Source: an uncultured Oscillospiraceae bacterium | GTDB taxonomy: Bacteria; Bacillota; Clostridia; Oscillospirales; Oscillospiraceae | DNA: 45,007 bases | Direction: 5' to 3' | NCBI GenBank assembly: GCA_944385535.1 | Contig: CALWXR010000019.1 | Coordinates: forward strand, 1-45,007 | Part shown: positions 32,701 through 41,364 of the stretch, piece after piece | Numbering within the stretch: the stretch's first letter is position 1 | Layout: each line of letters begins with the position of its first letter | Made by a program: the position numbers and the translations under genes | The notes under the pieces: generated by a model | The model's database searches: none | What the model saw: the letters and a program-made list of their open reading frames with translations, nothing else | What the model was told of the DNA's origin: nothing

Positions 32701-33407
32701 AACACCGCGTCGTCGATGATGGTGCCGAAGGTGGTGTGGCGGCAGTGGTCGGACCAGTAGGTGTCGATCATCCGGATCTCGGTGATGGTGGGATCCCGGC
32801 CCTCGGAAATGAAATACTGCTGGCAGAAGGCAATGTCGTCTAAGTCCATGGCAAGCCCGTAGCTGCGGATAAAGTCCTCCAGCCCCGCCTTGTCCAGTCG
32901 GGTAAAGCCGGTCAGGGTGGCCACATCTGTGGGGATGTCATACTGGATGGCCAGCGTCTCCGGCTTATCCAGGGCGGCCTCCCGGCACTCCACCGGGTTG
33001 ATGACGTACTTCTTGAAGGCCGCAATCTCCCCATCGGTCAGAGGGCCGTACAGGGCGTAGACCTTGGCGGTGCGGATCAGGGGGCGGTCCCCCTGGGAGA
33101 TGATCTGGATGCACTGGGCCGCGGAATCCGCCCGCTGGTCAAACTGGCCGGGCAGGGCTTCCACCGCGAACACATAGGCCCCGGGAACCTGAATTTCCTC
33201 GGCGGCAATGTCCAGCTGGGGTTCGGAAAAGACCGTCTTAACGCAGTCGGAGAACAGCTCCCGGGAGATGTTTTCCGCGTCGTACCGGTTGAACAGCCGG
33301 ATGTTTTCCAGTTTGGAAAGGCCCAAAAGGTTTCTGGCCTCGCTGAGCAGGCCCCGGGCTTCGTTGTCCAGGCCCTGCTTTTTCTCAACAAATACGCGAT
33401 AAACCAT
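29718..33407 (-). CDS. purL: Phosphoribosylformylglycinamidine synthase, single-chain form
   Basis: 1229-residue enzyme converting FGAR, glutamine and ATP to FGAM. Layout: N-terminal PurS-like region (about 1-170), two AIR-synthase-related ATP-binding halves ([65 protein letters not shown]), and a C-terminal class I glutaminase (about 960-1229) with the nucleophile Cys1070 in GICNGFQ plus PGTNCEYD and [14 protein letters not shown]. It is the long form, not the PurL/PurQ/PurS complex. AGGAGG lies 6 nt before ATG 33407. It is the last gene of the pur operon, 20 nt after purD. Confidence 0.97.
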   Translation of the reverse strand: [1229 protein letters not shown]

Positions 33408-33427
33408 AGGGTTCCTCCTGTTTTTGA

Positions 33428-34693
33428 TTATTTCCCGGCCTGCAAAGCCCGCCGGCCGATGTCGCTTCTGCGGTAGGCGTTTTCGAATTTCACCCCGTCG
33501 GAAAGCCGGTAGGCCTCCCGGATGGCCGCTTCCAGAGAGTCCGCCACGGCGGTGGTGCCGGTGACCCGGCCGCCGGAGGTGAGCAGCTTCCCATCCTCCA
33601 GCTTGGCCCCGGCCACAAAGGTGGCTTCCCTGGCTTCGGGGGTCATGGTGATCTCATAGCCCTTTTTGTAGGCGGTGGGGTAGCCCTGGGAGGCCAGGAT
33701 CACGCAGCAGGCGTGCTTGGAAGAAAATTTGACTTCCGTATCTGCCAGGGTGCCGTTGGTGCAGGCGCGCATAATGGTCAGCAGGTCGCTTTCCAGCAGG
33801 GGCAGCACCACCTGGGTCTCCGGGTCGCCGAAGCGGCAGTTGTACTCGATCACCTTGGGGCCCTGGGGGGTGAGCATAAGCCCAAAGTACAGGCAGCCCC
33901 GGAAGGTGCGGCCCTCCGCGTTCATGGCGGCAATGGTGGGCAGGAAGATCTCTTCCATGCACTGTTTGGCCACTTCCTCTGTATAGTAGGGGTTGGGGGC
34001 CACGGTGCCCATGCCGCCGGTGTTCAGGCCCGTATCATTGTCCCCGGCGCGCTTGTGATCCATGGAGGACACCATGGGCTTGACCACCTTGCCGTCGGTG
34101 AAGGCCAGCACGGACACCTCTGGGCCGGTGAGAAATTCCTCGATGACGATGTGATCCCCGGAGGCCCCAAAGATCTTATCCGCCATCATGGACTTTACCG
34201 CGTCCTTGGCTTCCTCCCGGGTCTGGGCGATGATGACGCCCTTGCCCAGAGCCAGACCGTCCGCCTTGATCACCGTGGGGATGGGGGCGGCGTCCAGGTA
34301 GCGCAGCGCGGCGTCCATATTGTCAAAGACTTCATAGGCGGCGGTGGGGATGCGGTACTTTTTCATCAGGTTCTTGGCAAATACCTTGCTGCCCTCGATG
34401 ATGGCGGCGTTGGCCCGGGGGCCGAAGCAGGGGATGCCCTTTGCTTCCAGAGCGTCCACACAGCCTAAGACCAGAGGATCGTCCGGGGCCACTACGGCAT
34501 AGTCCACCTGATTCTCAACGGCGAAAGCCGCGATGTTTTCAATATCCGTGGCGGGGATGGGCACGCAGACAGCGTCCGACGCGATGCCCCCGTTGCCGGG
34601 GAGGGCGTAGATATCCGTAACGGCAGGGTTCTTCTTCAGAGAGCGGATGATGGCGTGCTCCCGGCCGCCCCCGCCTACAACAAGCAGTTTCAT
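33428..34693 (-). CDS. purD: Phosphoribosylamine-glycine ligase (GAR synthetase)
   Basis: 421-residue ATP-grasp enzyme making GAR from phosphoribosylamine and glycine. Motifs: MKLLVVGGGGREHAI, ALPGNGGI, FGPRANAAIIEGSK, IKADGLALGKGV, EEFLTGPEVSVLAF, NTGGMGTVAP, EYNCRFGDPETQ. Start ATG 34693 is chosen over one 8 codons upstream because AAGGGA lies just before it. Single-domain, without PurM or PurN fusion. Confidence 0.97.
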   Translation of the reverse strand: MKLLVVGGGGREHAIIRSLKKNPAVTDIYALPGNGGIASDAVCVPIPATDIENIAAFAVENQVDYAVVAPDDPLVLGCVDALEAKGIPCFGPRANAAIIEGSKVFAKNLMKKYRIPTAAYEVFDNMDAALRYLDAAPIPTVIKADGLALGKGVIIAQTREEAKDAVKSMMADKIFGASGDHIVIEEFLTGPEVSVLAFTDGKVVKPMVSSMDHKRAGDNDTGLNTGGMGTVAPNPYYTEEVAKQCMEEIFLPTIAAMNAEGRTFRGCLYFGLMLTPQGPKVIEYNCRFGDPETQVVLPLLESDLLTIMRACTNGTLADTEVKFSSKHACCVILASQGYPTAYKKGYEITMTPEAREATFVAGAKLEDGKLLTSGGRVTGTTAVADSLEAAIREAYRLSDGVKFENAYRRSDIGRRALQAGK

Positions 34694-34713
34694 AGACGTT
34701 CCCTTTCTATGGA

Positions 34714-35898
34714 TCAATGGTGGAACAGCCGCATGCCGGTGAAGGCCATGACCATGCCGTTCTTGTCACACTCGGCGATTACCAGATCGTCCCGGATGGA
34801 GCCGCCGGGCTGGGCGATGTACTTGACGCCGGAGGCCTTGGCCCGCTTGATGTTGTCCGGGAAGGGGAAGAAGGCGTCGGAACCCAGGGCAACCCCGTCA
34901 AAGGTCGCCAGGAAGGCGTTCTTATCCTCCTGGGTCAGAGGCTCGGGACGGGAGGTGAAGTAATTCTGCCAGATGCCCTCGGCGCACACGTCCTCTTCGT
35001 TGCCGTTGATGTAGCCGTCGATCACGTTGTCCCGGTTGGGCCGGCCCAGATCCGGGCGGAAGGGCAGGTTCAGGGTCTTGGGATGCTGGCGCAGGAAGAA
35101 GGTATCCGCCTTGCTGCCTGCCAGCCGGGTGCAGTGGATCCGGGACTGCTGGCCCGCCCCCACGCCCACCGCCTGGCCGTCATAGGCAAAGCAGACGGAG
35201 TTGGACTGGGTGTACTTCAGGGTAATCAGGGCCACGATCAAATCAATCTTGGCGTCCTGGGGCAGTTCCTTATTCTCGGTGACAATGTTGGAAAGCAGAG
35301 CCTCGTCAATCTTAAAGTTGTTCCGGCCCTGCTGGAAGGTGATGCCGAATACCTGCTTGGTCTCCTGTTCCTCAGGCACGTAGCCCGGGTCAATGGCGAC
35401 CACGTTGTAGCCGCCCTTGCGCTTGGTCTTTAAAATCGCCAGGGCTTCCTCCGTATACCCCGGGGCGATGACGCCGTCGGACACCTCCCGGGCGATGAGC
35501 CGGGCGGTGACTTCGTCGCACTCATCGGACAGGGCAACCCAGTCCCCGAAGGAGCACATCCGGTCGGTGCCCCGGGCCCGGGCGTAGGCGCAGGCGAGAG
35601 GGCTCTGGTCCAACTCCGGCACGTCGTCCACAAAGCAGGCCTTTTTCAGCGCGTCAGACAGGGGCTTGCCCACGGCGGCGGAGGTGGGGGACACGTGCTT
35701 GAAGGAGGTGACCGCCACCATGCCGGTGGCCTCCTTCAGCTCCTTCACCAGCTGCCAGGCGTTCAGGGCGTCCAGGAAGTTGATGTAGCCGGGCTTGCCG
35801 TTGAGCACGGTCAGGGGCAGGTCGGAGCCGTCGCTCATATAGATCCGGGAGGGCTTCTGGTTGGGGTTGCAGCCGTATTTCAAAGCAATTTCATTCAT
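34714..35898 (-). CDS. purH: AICAR transformylase, stand-alone (no IMP cyclohydrolase domain)
   Basis: 394-residue protein equal to the C-terminal transformylase half of PurH, using 10-formyl-THF to formylate AICAR to FAICAR. The catalytic Lys-His pair is in SFKHVSPTSAA; other motifs are LKYGCNPNQKPS, SDGVIAPGYTEEAL, FAYDGQAVGVGAGQQSR and GSDAFFPFPDNI. The roughly 200-residue MGS-like cyclohydrolase domain of ordinary bacterial PurH is missing. The start is fixed by AGGAGG (35913-35908) 9 nt before ATG 35898, so it is not a missed N-terminus. The cyclohydrolase step is supplied by the PurO-type gene immediately upstream. Confidence 0.94.
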   Translation of the reverse strand: MNEIALKYGCNPNQKPSRIYMSDGSDLPLTVLNGKPGYINFLDALNAWQLVKELKEATGMVAVTSFKHVSPTSAAVGKPLSDALKKACFVDDVPELDQSPLACAYARARGTDRMCSFGDWVALSDECDEVTARLIAREVSDGVIAPGYTEEALAILKTKRKGGYNVVAIDPGYVPEEQETKQVFGITFQQGRNNFKIDEALLSNIVTENKELPQDAKIDLIVALITLKYTQSNSVCFAYDGQAVGVGAGQQSRIHCTRLAGSKADTFFLRQHPKTLNLPFRPDLGRPNRDNVIDGYINGNEEDVCAEGIWQNYFTSRPEPLTQEDKNAFLATFDGVALGSDAFFPFPDNIKRAKASGVKYIAQPGGSIRDDLVIAECDKNGMVMAFTGMRLFHH

Positions 35899-35928
35899 TG
35901 TAAATAACCTCCTGATATGGTCCTGCGT

Positions 35929-36642
35929 TTACTGATGTTTGTTGAGGATGCGCTGCTGATAGGCCCCGGTTTCCAGGTTTGTATAGCGGACAAACAGGGA
36001 GATCTTGTTGTCCGGGTCCAGGTTTTCCCACAGCTCGTTGGTAAAATCGTCGATGGCGTCGGGGATGGACACCCGCTCCGGCTCCCCCTGGAAGGTGGGG
36101 ATCACCGGATTGCCGTCGCACACGTAGGTATGCAGGAAGTGGCCCAGACCGGCCTTGCCGGGGTACTCATAGGTGAACCGGGCGCAGCCCTCCCCATCCG
36201 GGTCGTTGGCCTTCAGAATGGACAGCTTATAGCTGCCGTCGGGGCTCATCAGGCCGGAGATCCGGGGGGTCCAGTTGGGGCCGTCGTGCTCAAATTTCCG
36301 GGTCCGCAGCGCCTGCTCCATAGGCAGGCCCTTTTTCAAAAACTCCCGGATGGTGTCGGTCTGGTCGCCGTTGGTGACGATCAGGCCCCGGCCCACCTGC
36401 CGGACGGGGTGGTAGATAATCAGGCTGGGATCCACCATTTTGCTGGGATCAAAAGCCTCTGTACGGATGCCGTCCGGTTCTTCCACAAAGATCCGGTTCC
36501 GGCTGTTGACGCTGCGGCCCATGATGAAATAGGCGGCCACGGAAGTCTTGCCGTCGGCGGTCAGGCCCAGGACGATGCCCCGGCCAGGGTAGGTGTTCCC
36601 CGCCAGCCTCGCGGCCATGGTTTTGGTTTCGTAGACGTTCAT
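35929..36642 (-). CDS. purO: IMP cyclohydrolase, PurO type
   Basis: 237-residue protein of the archaeal-style IMP cyclohydrolase family, closing FAICAR to IMP in the last step of purine synthesis. Family features: TYPGRGIVLGLTADGKTSVAAYFIMGRS with NSRNR, LIIYHPVRQ, IVTNGDQTDTI, FEHDGPNWTPRISG. It is unrelated to the PurH cyclohydrolase domain. AAGGAGGG overlaps the purN stop and lies 8 nt before ATG 36642. It sits between purN and the transformylase-only purH, which confirms the split arrangement. Confidence 0.9.
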   Translation of the reverse strand: MNVYETKTMAARLAGNTYPGRGIVLGLTADGKTSVAAYFIMGRSVNSRNRIFVEEPDGIRTEAFDPSKMVDPSLIIYHPVRQVGRGLIVTNGDQTDTIREFLKKGLPMEQALRTRKFEHDGPNWTPRISGLMSPDGSYKLSILKANDPDGEGCARFTYEYPGKAGLGHFLHTYVCDGNPVIPTFQGEPERVSIPDAIDDFTNELWENLDPDNKISLFVRYTNLETGAYQQRILNKHQ

Positions 36643-36657
36643 GGTGTTTGCCCTCCT

Positions 36658-37260
36658 TTATGCCTTGTTTTGCAGCCCGGCGCAGACCCGCTCCGCCGCC
36701 TGGGGGAGCAGCACCCATTCCGCCTGCTCCATCACCCGGCGCTGCAAGGTCTCCGGGGTGTCGTTTTCTTCAATGTACACCGCCTTTTGGGCGATGATCT
36801 CTCCCCCGTCGGGGATTTCGTTTACATAATGCACCGTGGCTCCGGTGACCTTGACTCCATAGTCCAGAGCCGCCTGGTGTACCCGCAGGCCGTAGAAGCC
36901 CTCCCCGCAGAAGGATGGGATCAGGGAAGGATGGACATTCAAAATCCGCTTGGGATAGCGGGAAGTGAAGGATTCAGTGAGAATGGTCATGAAGCCCGCC
37001 AGGATGATAAGTTCAATATGATGGGCCGTCAGCACCTGGTTCAGTTTTTCTTCAAAGGCCGCCTGGGAACCCCATTCCTTTTTGCTGACCACCGCGGTAT
37101 CGATCCCCGCCTTTTTGGCCCGTTCCAGGGCGTAGGCGTTGGGATTGCTGGACACCACCAGGGCGATCTCCCCGCTTTTCAGGGTCTTTCCCTGGGCGTC
37201 GATCAGGGCTTGCAGGTTGGTTCCGCCGCCGGAAACCAGAACAGCGATTTTTGTTTTCAC
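36658..37260 (-). CDS. purN: Phosphoribosylglycinamide formyltransferase, 10-formyl-THF dependent
   Basis: 200-residue GAR transformylase. Motifs: [17 protein letters not shown], the catalytic [10 protein letters not shown] (Asn, His), and the Asp in EIPDGGEII. It starts with GTG at 37260, overlapping the purM stop by 4 nt (GTGA), so the two are coupled. It uses 10-formyl-THF, as does purH. Confidence 0.97.
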   Translation of the reverse strand: MKTKIAVLVSGGGTNLQALIDAQGKTLKSGEIALVVSSNPNAYALERAKKAGIDTAVVSKKEWGSQAAFEEKLNQVLTAHHIELIILAGFMTILTESFTSRYPKRILNVHPSLIPSFCGEGFYGLRVHQAALDYGVKVTGATVHYVNEIPDGGEIIAQKAVYIEENDTPETLQRRVMEQAEWVLLPQAAERVCAGLQNKA

Positions 37261-38309
37261 GCCAGGATCACCTTTTCCTCGTTTTCCACAATGGAGCCGA
37301 TCACGTAGGCGTCCACCCCGTTGTCCTTCAGAATCTGAAGGGCCGTATCTTTCTGGGCGGCGGGAACCACAACGCTCATGCCCACGCCCATGTTGTAGGT
37401 GTTGTACATATCCCGCTCAGGGATATTGCCGGTCCTGGCGATGAGATCGAAGATGGGCAGCACCTTCACCGCCCCTTTTTCGATCCTGGCGCACAGGCCG
37501 TCGGGAATGGAGCGGGGGATGTTCTCGTAGAAGCCGCCGCCGGTGATGTGGCTGATGCCCTTCACATCCACCTGTTCCAGCAGGGCCAGCACCGGCTTTA
37601 CATAGATCTTGGTGGGGGTCAGCAGCGTTTCCGCAATGGTCTTGCCCCCCAGGTCTTCACAGGGAACATACAGCTCGGCGGGGTTCTCGTCAATGCGGAA
37701 CACCTTCCGGATCAGGCTGAAGCCGTTGGAGTGGATGCCGCTGGAGGGCAGGGCGATGACCACATCCCCGGGGGCCATGCGGGTATTGTCGATGATCTTT
37801 TTCTTATCCACAATGCCCACGGCGAAGCCTGCCAGGTCGTAGTCCTCCACAGGCATCATGCCGGGATGCTCGGCGGTCTCCCCGCCGATGAGGGCGGCCC
37901 CGGACTGGACGCAGCCCTCCGCCACGCCGGACACGATTTCGGCGATCTTCTCCGGCACATTCTTCCCGCAGGCGATGTAGTCCAGGAAGAACAGGGGCTT
38001 CGCGCCGGTGCAGATGATGTCGTTGACGCACATGGCCACGCAGTCAATGCCGATGGTGTCGTGTTTGTCCATCAAAATGGCCAGCTTCACCTTGGTGCCG
38101 CAGCCGTCGGTGCCGGAGACCAGCACCGGCTCCTCCATGCCGCCCATGGGCAGGCCGAAGCAGCCGCCGAAGCCGCCCACATCGTCCAGGCAGCCTTCGT
38201 TCCGGGTCCGGGCCACATGCTTCTTCATCAGCTCCACGGCCTTGTATCCGGCGGTGATGTCCACACCGGCGGCGGCGTAGCTGGCGGACTGAGAGTTCTT
38301 GTGATCCAT
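37257..38309 (-). CDS. purM: Phosphoribosylformylglycinamidine cyclo-ligase (AIR synthetase)
   Basis: 350-residue enzyme closing FGAM to AIR with ATP. Motifs: [76 protein letters not shown] chose ATG 38309: AAAGGAG (38325-38319) is 9 nt before it but only 3 nt before the ATG at 38315. Confidence 0.96.
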   Translation of the reverse strand: MDHKNSQSASYAAAGVDITAGYKAVELMKKHVARTRNEGCLDDVGGFGGCFGLPMGGMEEPVLVSGTDGCGTKVKLAILMDKHDTIGIDCVAMCVNDIICTGAKPLFFLDYIACGKNVPEKIAEIVSGVAEGCVQSGAALIGGETAEHPGMMPVEDYDLAGFAVGIVDKKKIIDNTRMAPGDVVIALPSSGIHSNGFSLIRKVFRIDENPAELYVPCEDLGGKTIAETLLTPTKIYVKPVLALLEQVDVKGISHITGGGFYENIPRSIPDGLCARIEKGAVKVLPIFDLIARTGNIPERDMYNTYNMGVGMSVVVPAAQKDTALQILKDNGVDAYVIGSIVENEEKVILA

Positions 38310-38344
38310 GTTCATACGCTCCTTTATATGATACGGTGGAAAGC

Positions 38345-39769
38345 TTAGTCTTCTTTGCCGTTCCAGCAGTAGGTGCAGACCTTGTCCTCGGGCAGGCCGA
38401 TGGCTTCCAGAAGCCCCTCCAGGGACTGATACCCCAGGGAGTCGAAGCCCATTTCCTCACAGATGGCCTTCAGCAGGCACCGGCCCCGCTGGGTGGCGCC
38501 GTCGGCGTATTCCTCCAGATGGTTTTGCCCTTCGTCTCCTTCCAGCTCCTGAACCTTCCGCCGGGCGATCAGCTCCATGTCGGAGTTGGATCGGGAGAAG
38601 TTCAGGAACTTGCAGCCGTACATAATGGGCGGGCAGGCGGAGCGCATGTGCACTTCCTTGGCGCCGCTTTCGTACAGGAATTCCACGGTCTCCCGCAGCT
38701 GGGTGCCCCGGACGATGGAGTCGTCCACGAACAATAGCTTTTTGTCCTGGATCAGCTCCGGCACGGGGATCTGCTTCATTTTCGCCACCAGGTTGCGCAT
38801 TTCCTGATTGGCGGGGGTGAAGGATCGGGGCCAGGTGGGGGTGTATTTCACAAAGGGACGGGCGAAGGGCTTATGGGACTGGTTGGCGTAGCCGATGGCG
38901 TGGGGCAGACCGGAGTCCGGGACGCCGGCCACATAGTCCACGTCCGGCATGGTGCCGTTTTTTATTTCCTCCCGGGCCATGATCTCGCCGTTGCGGTAGC
39001 GCATGACCTCTACGTTTCTGCCTTCGTAGTTGGAGTTGGGATAGCCGTAGTAGGTCCACAGGAAGGCGCAGATCTTCATCTTATCTCCGGGGGCGGACAG
39101 CTGCTCCACCCCATCGGGGGTGAGCTTTACGATCTCCCCGGGGCCCAGCTCGTAGCAGTCCTGATAGCCCAGCTTGTGGTAGGCGAAGGACTCGAAGCTG
39201 ACGCAGCAGCCATTGTCATTTTTTCCTACCAGCACCGGCAGCCGGCCCAGGCGATCCCGGGCGGCGATGATGCAGTCCTTCATTAAAATCAAAATGGTGC
39301 AGGAGCCGTCGATCACGTTCTGGGCGTAGCGGATGCCGTCCACCAGATTGTCACAGCGGTTGATCAGGGCGGCGGTAAGCTCCGTGGAGTTCACCTTGCC
39401 GGAGGACATGGCCATGAACTGATAGCCCGGGCCGGAGAAGGTCTCTTCCACCAGCGCTTCCGCGTTGTTGATGATGCCCACGGTGGAGAGGGCGAACAGG
39501 CCTAAGTGAGAGCGAACCAGCAGGGGCTGTGGGTCCGTGTCGGAGATACAGCCGATGCCCGCGTGGCCGCTGAATTTGTGCATGTCGTTGTCAAACTTGG
39601 TACGAAAGGGCGTGTTTTCAATGCTGTGGATCTGACGCTGGAAGCCTTTTTCTCCGTCATAGAAGGTAAGTCCGGCCCGGCGGGTGCCCAGGTGGGAATG
39701 GTAGTCGGTGCCGAAAAACACATCGTAAACACAGTTTTGCTTGGAAATGGTTCCAAAGAAACCACCCAT
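38345..39769 (-). CDS. purF: Amidophosphoribosyltransferase-like protein lacking the N-terminal catalytic Cys
   Basis: 474-residue PurF relative, first step of purine synthesis (PRPP plus glutamine to phosphoribosylamine). The N-terminus is [10 protein letters not shown] where active PurF exposes Cys1 (CGVFG-like). AGGAGG 8 nt before ATG 39769 fixes this start, and no Cys codon precedes it. The rest of the Ntn fold is recognisable ([36 protein letters not shown]). The PRPP loop [13 protein letters not shown] is intact, and cysteines matching the iron-sulfur ligands are kept, including CTYC at the C-terminus. It may use free ammonia, use an external glutaminase, or work by an unknown route. 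Confidence 0.9.
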   Translation of the reverse strand: MGGFFGTISKQNCVYDVFFGTDYHSHLGTRRAGLTFYDGEKGFQRQIHSIENTPFRTKFDNDMHKFSGHAGIGCISDTDPQPLLVRSHLGLFALSTVGIINNAEALVEETFSGPGYQFMAMSSGKVNSTELTAALINRCDNLVDGIRYAQNVIDGSCTILILMKDCIIAARDRLGRLPVLVGKNDNGCCVSFESFAYHKLGYQDCYELGPGEIVKLTPDGVEQLSAPGDKMKICAFLWTYYGYPNSNYEGRNVEVMRYRNGEIMAREEIKNGTMPDVDYVAGVPDSGLPHAIGYANQSHKPFARPFVKYTPTWPRSFTPANQEMRNLVAKMKQIPVPELIQDKKLLFVDDSIVRGTQLRETVEFLYESGAKEVHMRSACPPIMYGCKFLNFSRSNSDMELIARRKVQELEGDEGQNHLEEYADGATQRGRCLLKAICEEMGFDSLGYQSLEGLLEAIGLPEDKVCTYCWNGKED

Positions 39770-39858
39770 AGTGTATTCCTCCTTGCAATCAAAACAGGGC
39801 TTCAGGGCTTCCCCGGGGGAAAGCCCTGGTGGGATCGGTTTTGGGAAAACCGAAGGGA

Positions 39859-40548
39859 TCAGGCGAAGAACAGCTTATTCAGCGTCATGGGATCGATGTA
39901 GACCCCGTCCTTGTAGACCCGCATGTTGCCGGAGGCAATCTCATCAATGAGCATCACATTGCCATCGGCGTCGTAGCCGAACTCAAACTTGATGTCGTAC
40001 AGATCCAGGCCCTTTTCCTTCAGGTCATCGGCCACGATCTTGGTAATGGCCTGGGTCTGAGCCTTCAGAGAGTCGTACTGCTCCTCGGTCATAACGCCCA
40101 GAACCACCAGGCCGTCCTTGGTGACCAGGGGATCTCCCAGGGCGTCGTTTTTGAAGGTGGTCTCCACGTAGGCGGGCAGATCCTGGCCTTCTTCGCAGTA
40201 CTGGTTGTACCGGCGGTAGAAGGAGCCCACGGCCTTGTAACGGCAGATGACCTCCAGACCCTTGCCGAAAACCTTGGCGGGGAGTACTTCCATGGTGGTG
40301 TTTTCCAGGTCGGCGGAAACGTAGTGGGTACGAATGCCGGCGGCGTTGATCTTTTCGAAGAAGTAGATGCTCATCCGCAGATTCACATCGCCTACGCCCT
40401 CGATGGTCAGACCCACGGAGTTTTCACCGGGATCGAACACGCCGTCCTTGCCGGTGCAGTCGTCCTTGAATTTCAGCAGGCAGTTGCCGTTGGGCAGGGC
40501 ATAAACATTCTTGGTCTTGCCGGTGTACAGAAGCTTGTAGTTTTCCAT
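39859..40548 (-). CDS. purC: SAICAR synthetase
   Basis: 229-residue ATP-dependent ligase joining CAIR and aspartate. Motifs: [13 protein letters not shown] (glycine-rich loop), [29 protein letters not shown], and [27 protein letters not shown] precedes ATG 40548. In the 89-nt gap to purF a hairpin (39803-39828) of about 11 pairs may affect the balance of downstream genes. Confidence 0.97.
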   Translation of the reverse strand: MENYKLLYTGKTKNVYALPNGNCLLKFKDDCTGKDGVFDPGENSVGLTIEGVGDVNLRMSIYFFEKINAAGIRTHYVSADLENTTMEVLPAKVFGKGLEVICRYKAVGSFYRRYNQYCEEGQDLPAYVETTFKNDALGDPLVTKDGLVVLGVMTEEQYDSLKAQTQAITKIVADDLKEKGLDLYDIKFEFGYDADGNVMLIDEIASGNMRVYKDGVYIDPMTLNKLFFA

Positions 40549-40610
40549 AAATAAAGTACCTCTTTCTAAAGTCTGTTTTTCGGATGGGCGTTTATGGGAA
40601 GAGCATTGGC

Positions 40611-41105
40611 TTATACATTCAGTTCCGCCTGAAGGGCGGCGTCCTTTTCCAGAACCTTGGCGGCGTCGGCCCGGCGCTTTTGGTCCAATTTGGCGGCCAG
40701 GGCCGGATCCTCCACAGCCAAAATCTGGGCAGACAACAAAGCGGCATTCACGCCTCCATTGATGGCTACGGTAGCGACGGGGATACCGGAGGGCATCATC
40801 ACAGTGGAAAGAAGGGCGTCAATGCCGTCTAAGCAGGTGGATTTACAGGGAATGCCGATGACCGGCAGGGTGGTGTTGGCGGCAATGGCCCCGGCTAAGT
40901 GGGCGGCCATGCCCGCGGCGGCGATGATCACGCCAAAGCCCTTTTCCCGGGCGGATGCGGCAAAATCCCGAGCTTCCTCGGGGGTGCGGTGGGCGGAATA
41001 GACGTGACATTCATAAGGAATGTCCAGGGAACCCAGGGTGTCCATGGTCTTGCGCAGGATGGGCAGATCGCTGTCACTGCCCATAACGATACCGACTTTT
41101 TTCAA
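40611..41105 (-). CDS. purE: 5-(Carboxyamino)imidazole ribonucleotide mutase
   Basis: 164-residue PurE that makes CAIR. Motifs: [49 protein letters not shown]. It starts with TTG at 41105; AGGAGG (41117-41112) is 6 nt upstream and no ATG is available. No purK follows, so this could be the mutase with purK elsewhere or a form that uses CO2 directly. First gene of the pur operon, behind the ZTP riboswitch. Confidence 0.96.
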   Translation of the reverse strand: MKKVGIVMGSDSDLPILRKTMDTLGSLDIPYECHVYSAHRTPEEARDFAASAREKGFGVIIAAAGMAAHLAGAIAANTTLPVIGIPCKSTCLDGIDALLSTVMMPSGIPVATVAINGGVNAALLSAQILAVEDPALAAKLDQKRRADAAKVLEKDAALQAELNV

Positions 41106-41126
41106 TGGTGAACCTCCTTTTTAGGC

Positions 41127-41168
41127 AAAACAAAAGGGCGCACTTACCCCTTTGGTGTAAGTGTGCCC
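41127..41168 (-). terminator. Attenuating terminator of the ZTP riboswitch
   Basis: On the - strand GGGCACACTTAC (41168-41157) pairs with GTAAGTGCGCCC (41147-41136), one mismatch, then UUUUGUUUU (41135-41127). Its 5' arm begins inside the CTGGGCA of the aptamer, so ligand binding and termination are mutually exclusive. Confidence 0.88.
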
Positions 41169-41240
41169 AGACGGTCGGCCGATTTTCTATGCCCTTACTC
41201 CATGTGGTGCTCCACCTATCCGTCAGTCATAAGGGTTTGA
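41163..41240 (-). promoter_or_regulatory. ZTP/AICAR (pfl) riboswitch upstream of purE
   Basis: The - strand leader contains the two conserved halves of the pfl/ZTP aptamer: TGACTGACGGATAGGTGG with a small hairpin and ATGGAGTA, then GGCCGACCGTCTGGGCA forming the pseudoknot-side strand. The order, spacing and overlap with a terminator match known ZTP riboswitches before purine and folate genes. ZMP/ZTP accumulates when 10-formyl-THF is short, and binding should turn the pur operon on. Confidence 0.88.
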
Positions 41241-41254
41241 TGATTTACAAGATG

Positions 41255-41283
41255 ATTATACCATCAACCGGGGGAACCGTCAA
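41255..41283 (-). promoter_or_regulatory. Promoter of the purine operon
   Basis: On the - strand TTGACG (41283-41278), 17-bp spacer, perfect TATAAT (41260-41255) preceded by TGG (extended -10). The start site near 41248 leaves a leader of about 140 nt holding the riboswitch. I see no PurR-type box. Confidence 0.9.
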
Positions 41284-41364
41284 GAAAGCAGAAAGACAAT
41301 TTCTTTGGAAAAATGACAGGTTCTCCATGTATATGTTGCCAATGAAGAGAAATAAAGGAAAATA

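Noticed and set aside
29694-32843. 1049-codon open frame antisense to purL
   Set aside because: Same artefact: the reverse of purL codons leaves few stops; composition is Gly/Val/His-rich without motifs. Similar antisense frames over acsC-acsE, acsB, acsV, yidC and the exporter genes were rejected too.
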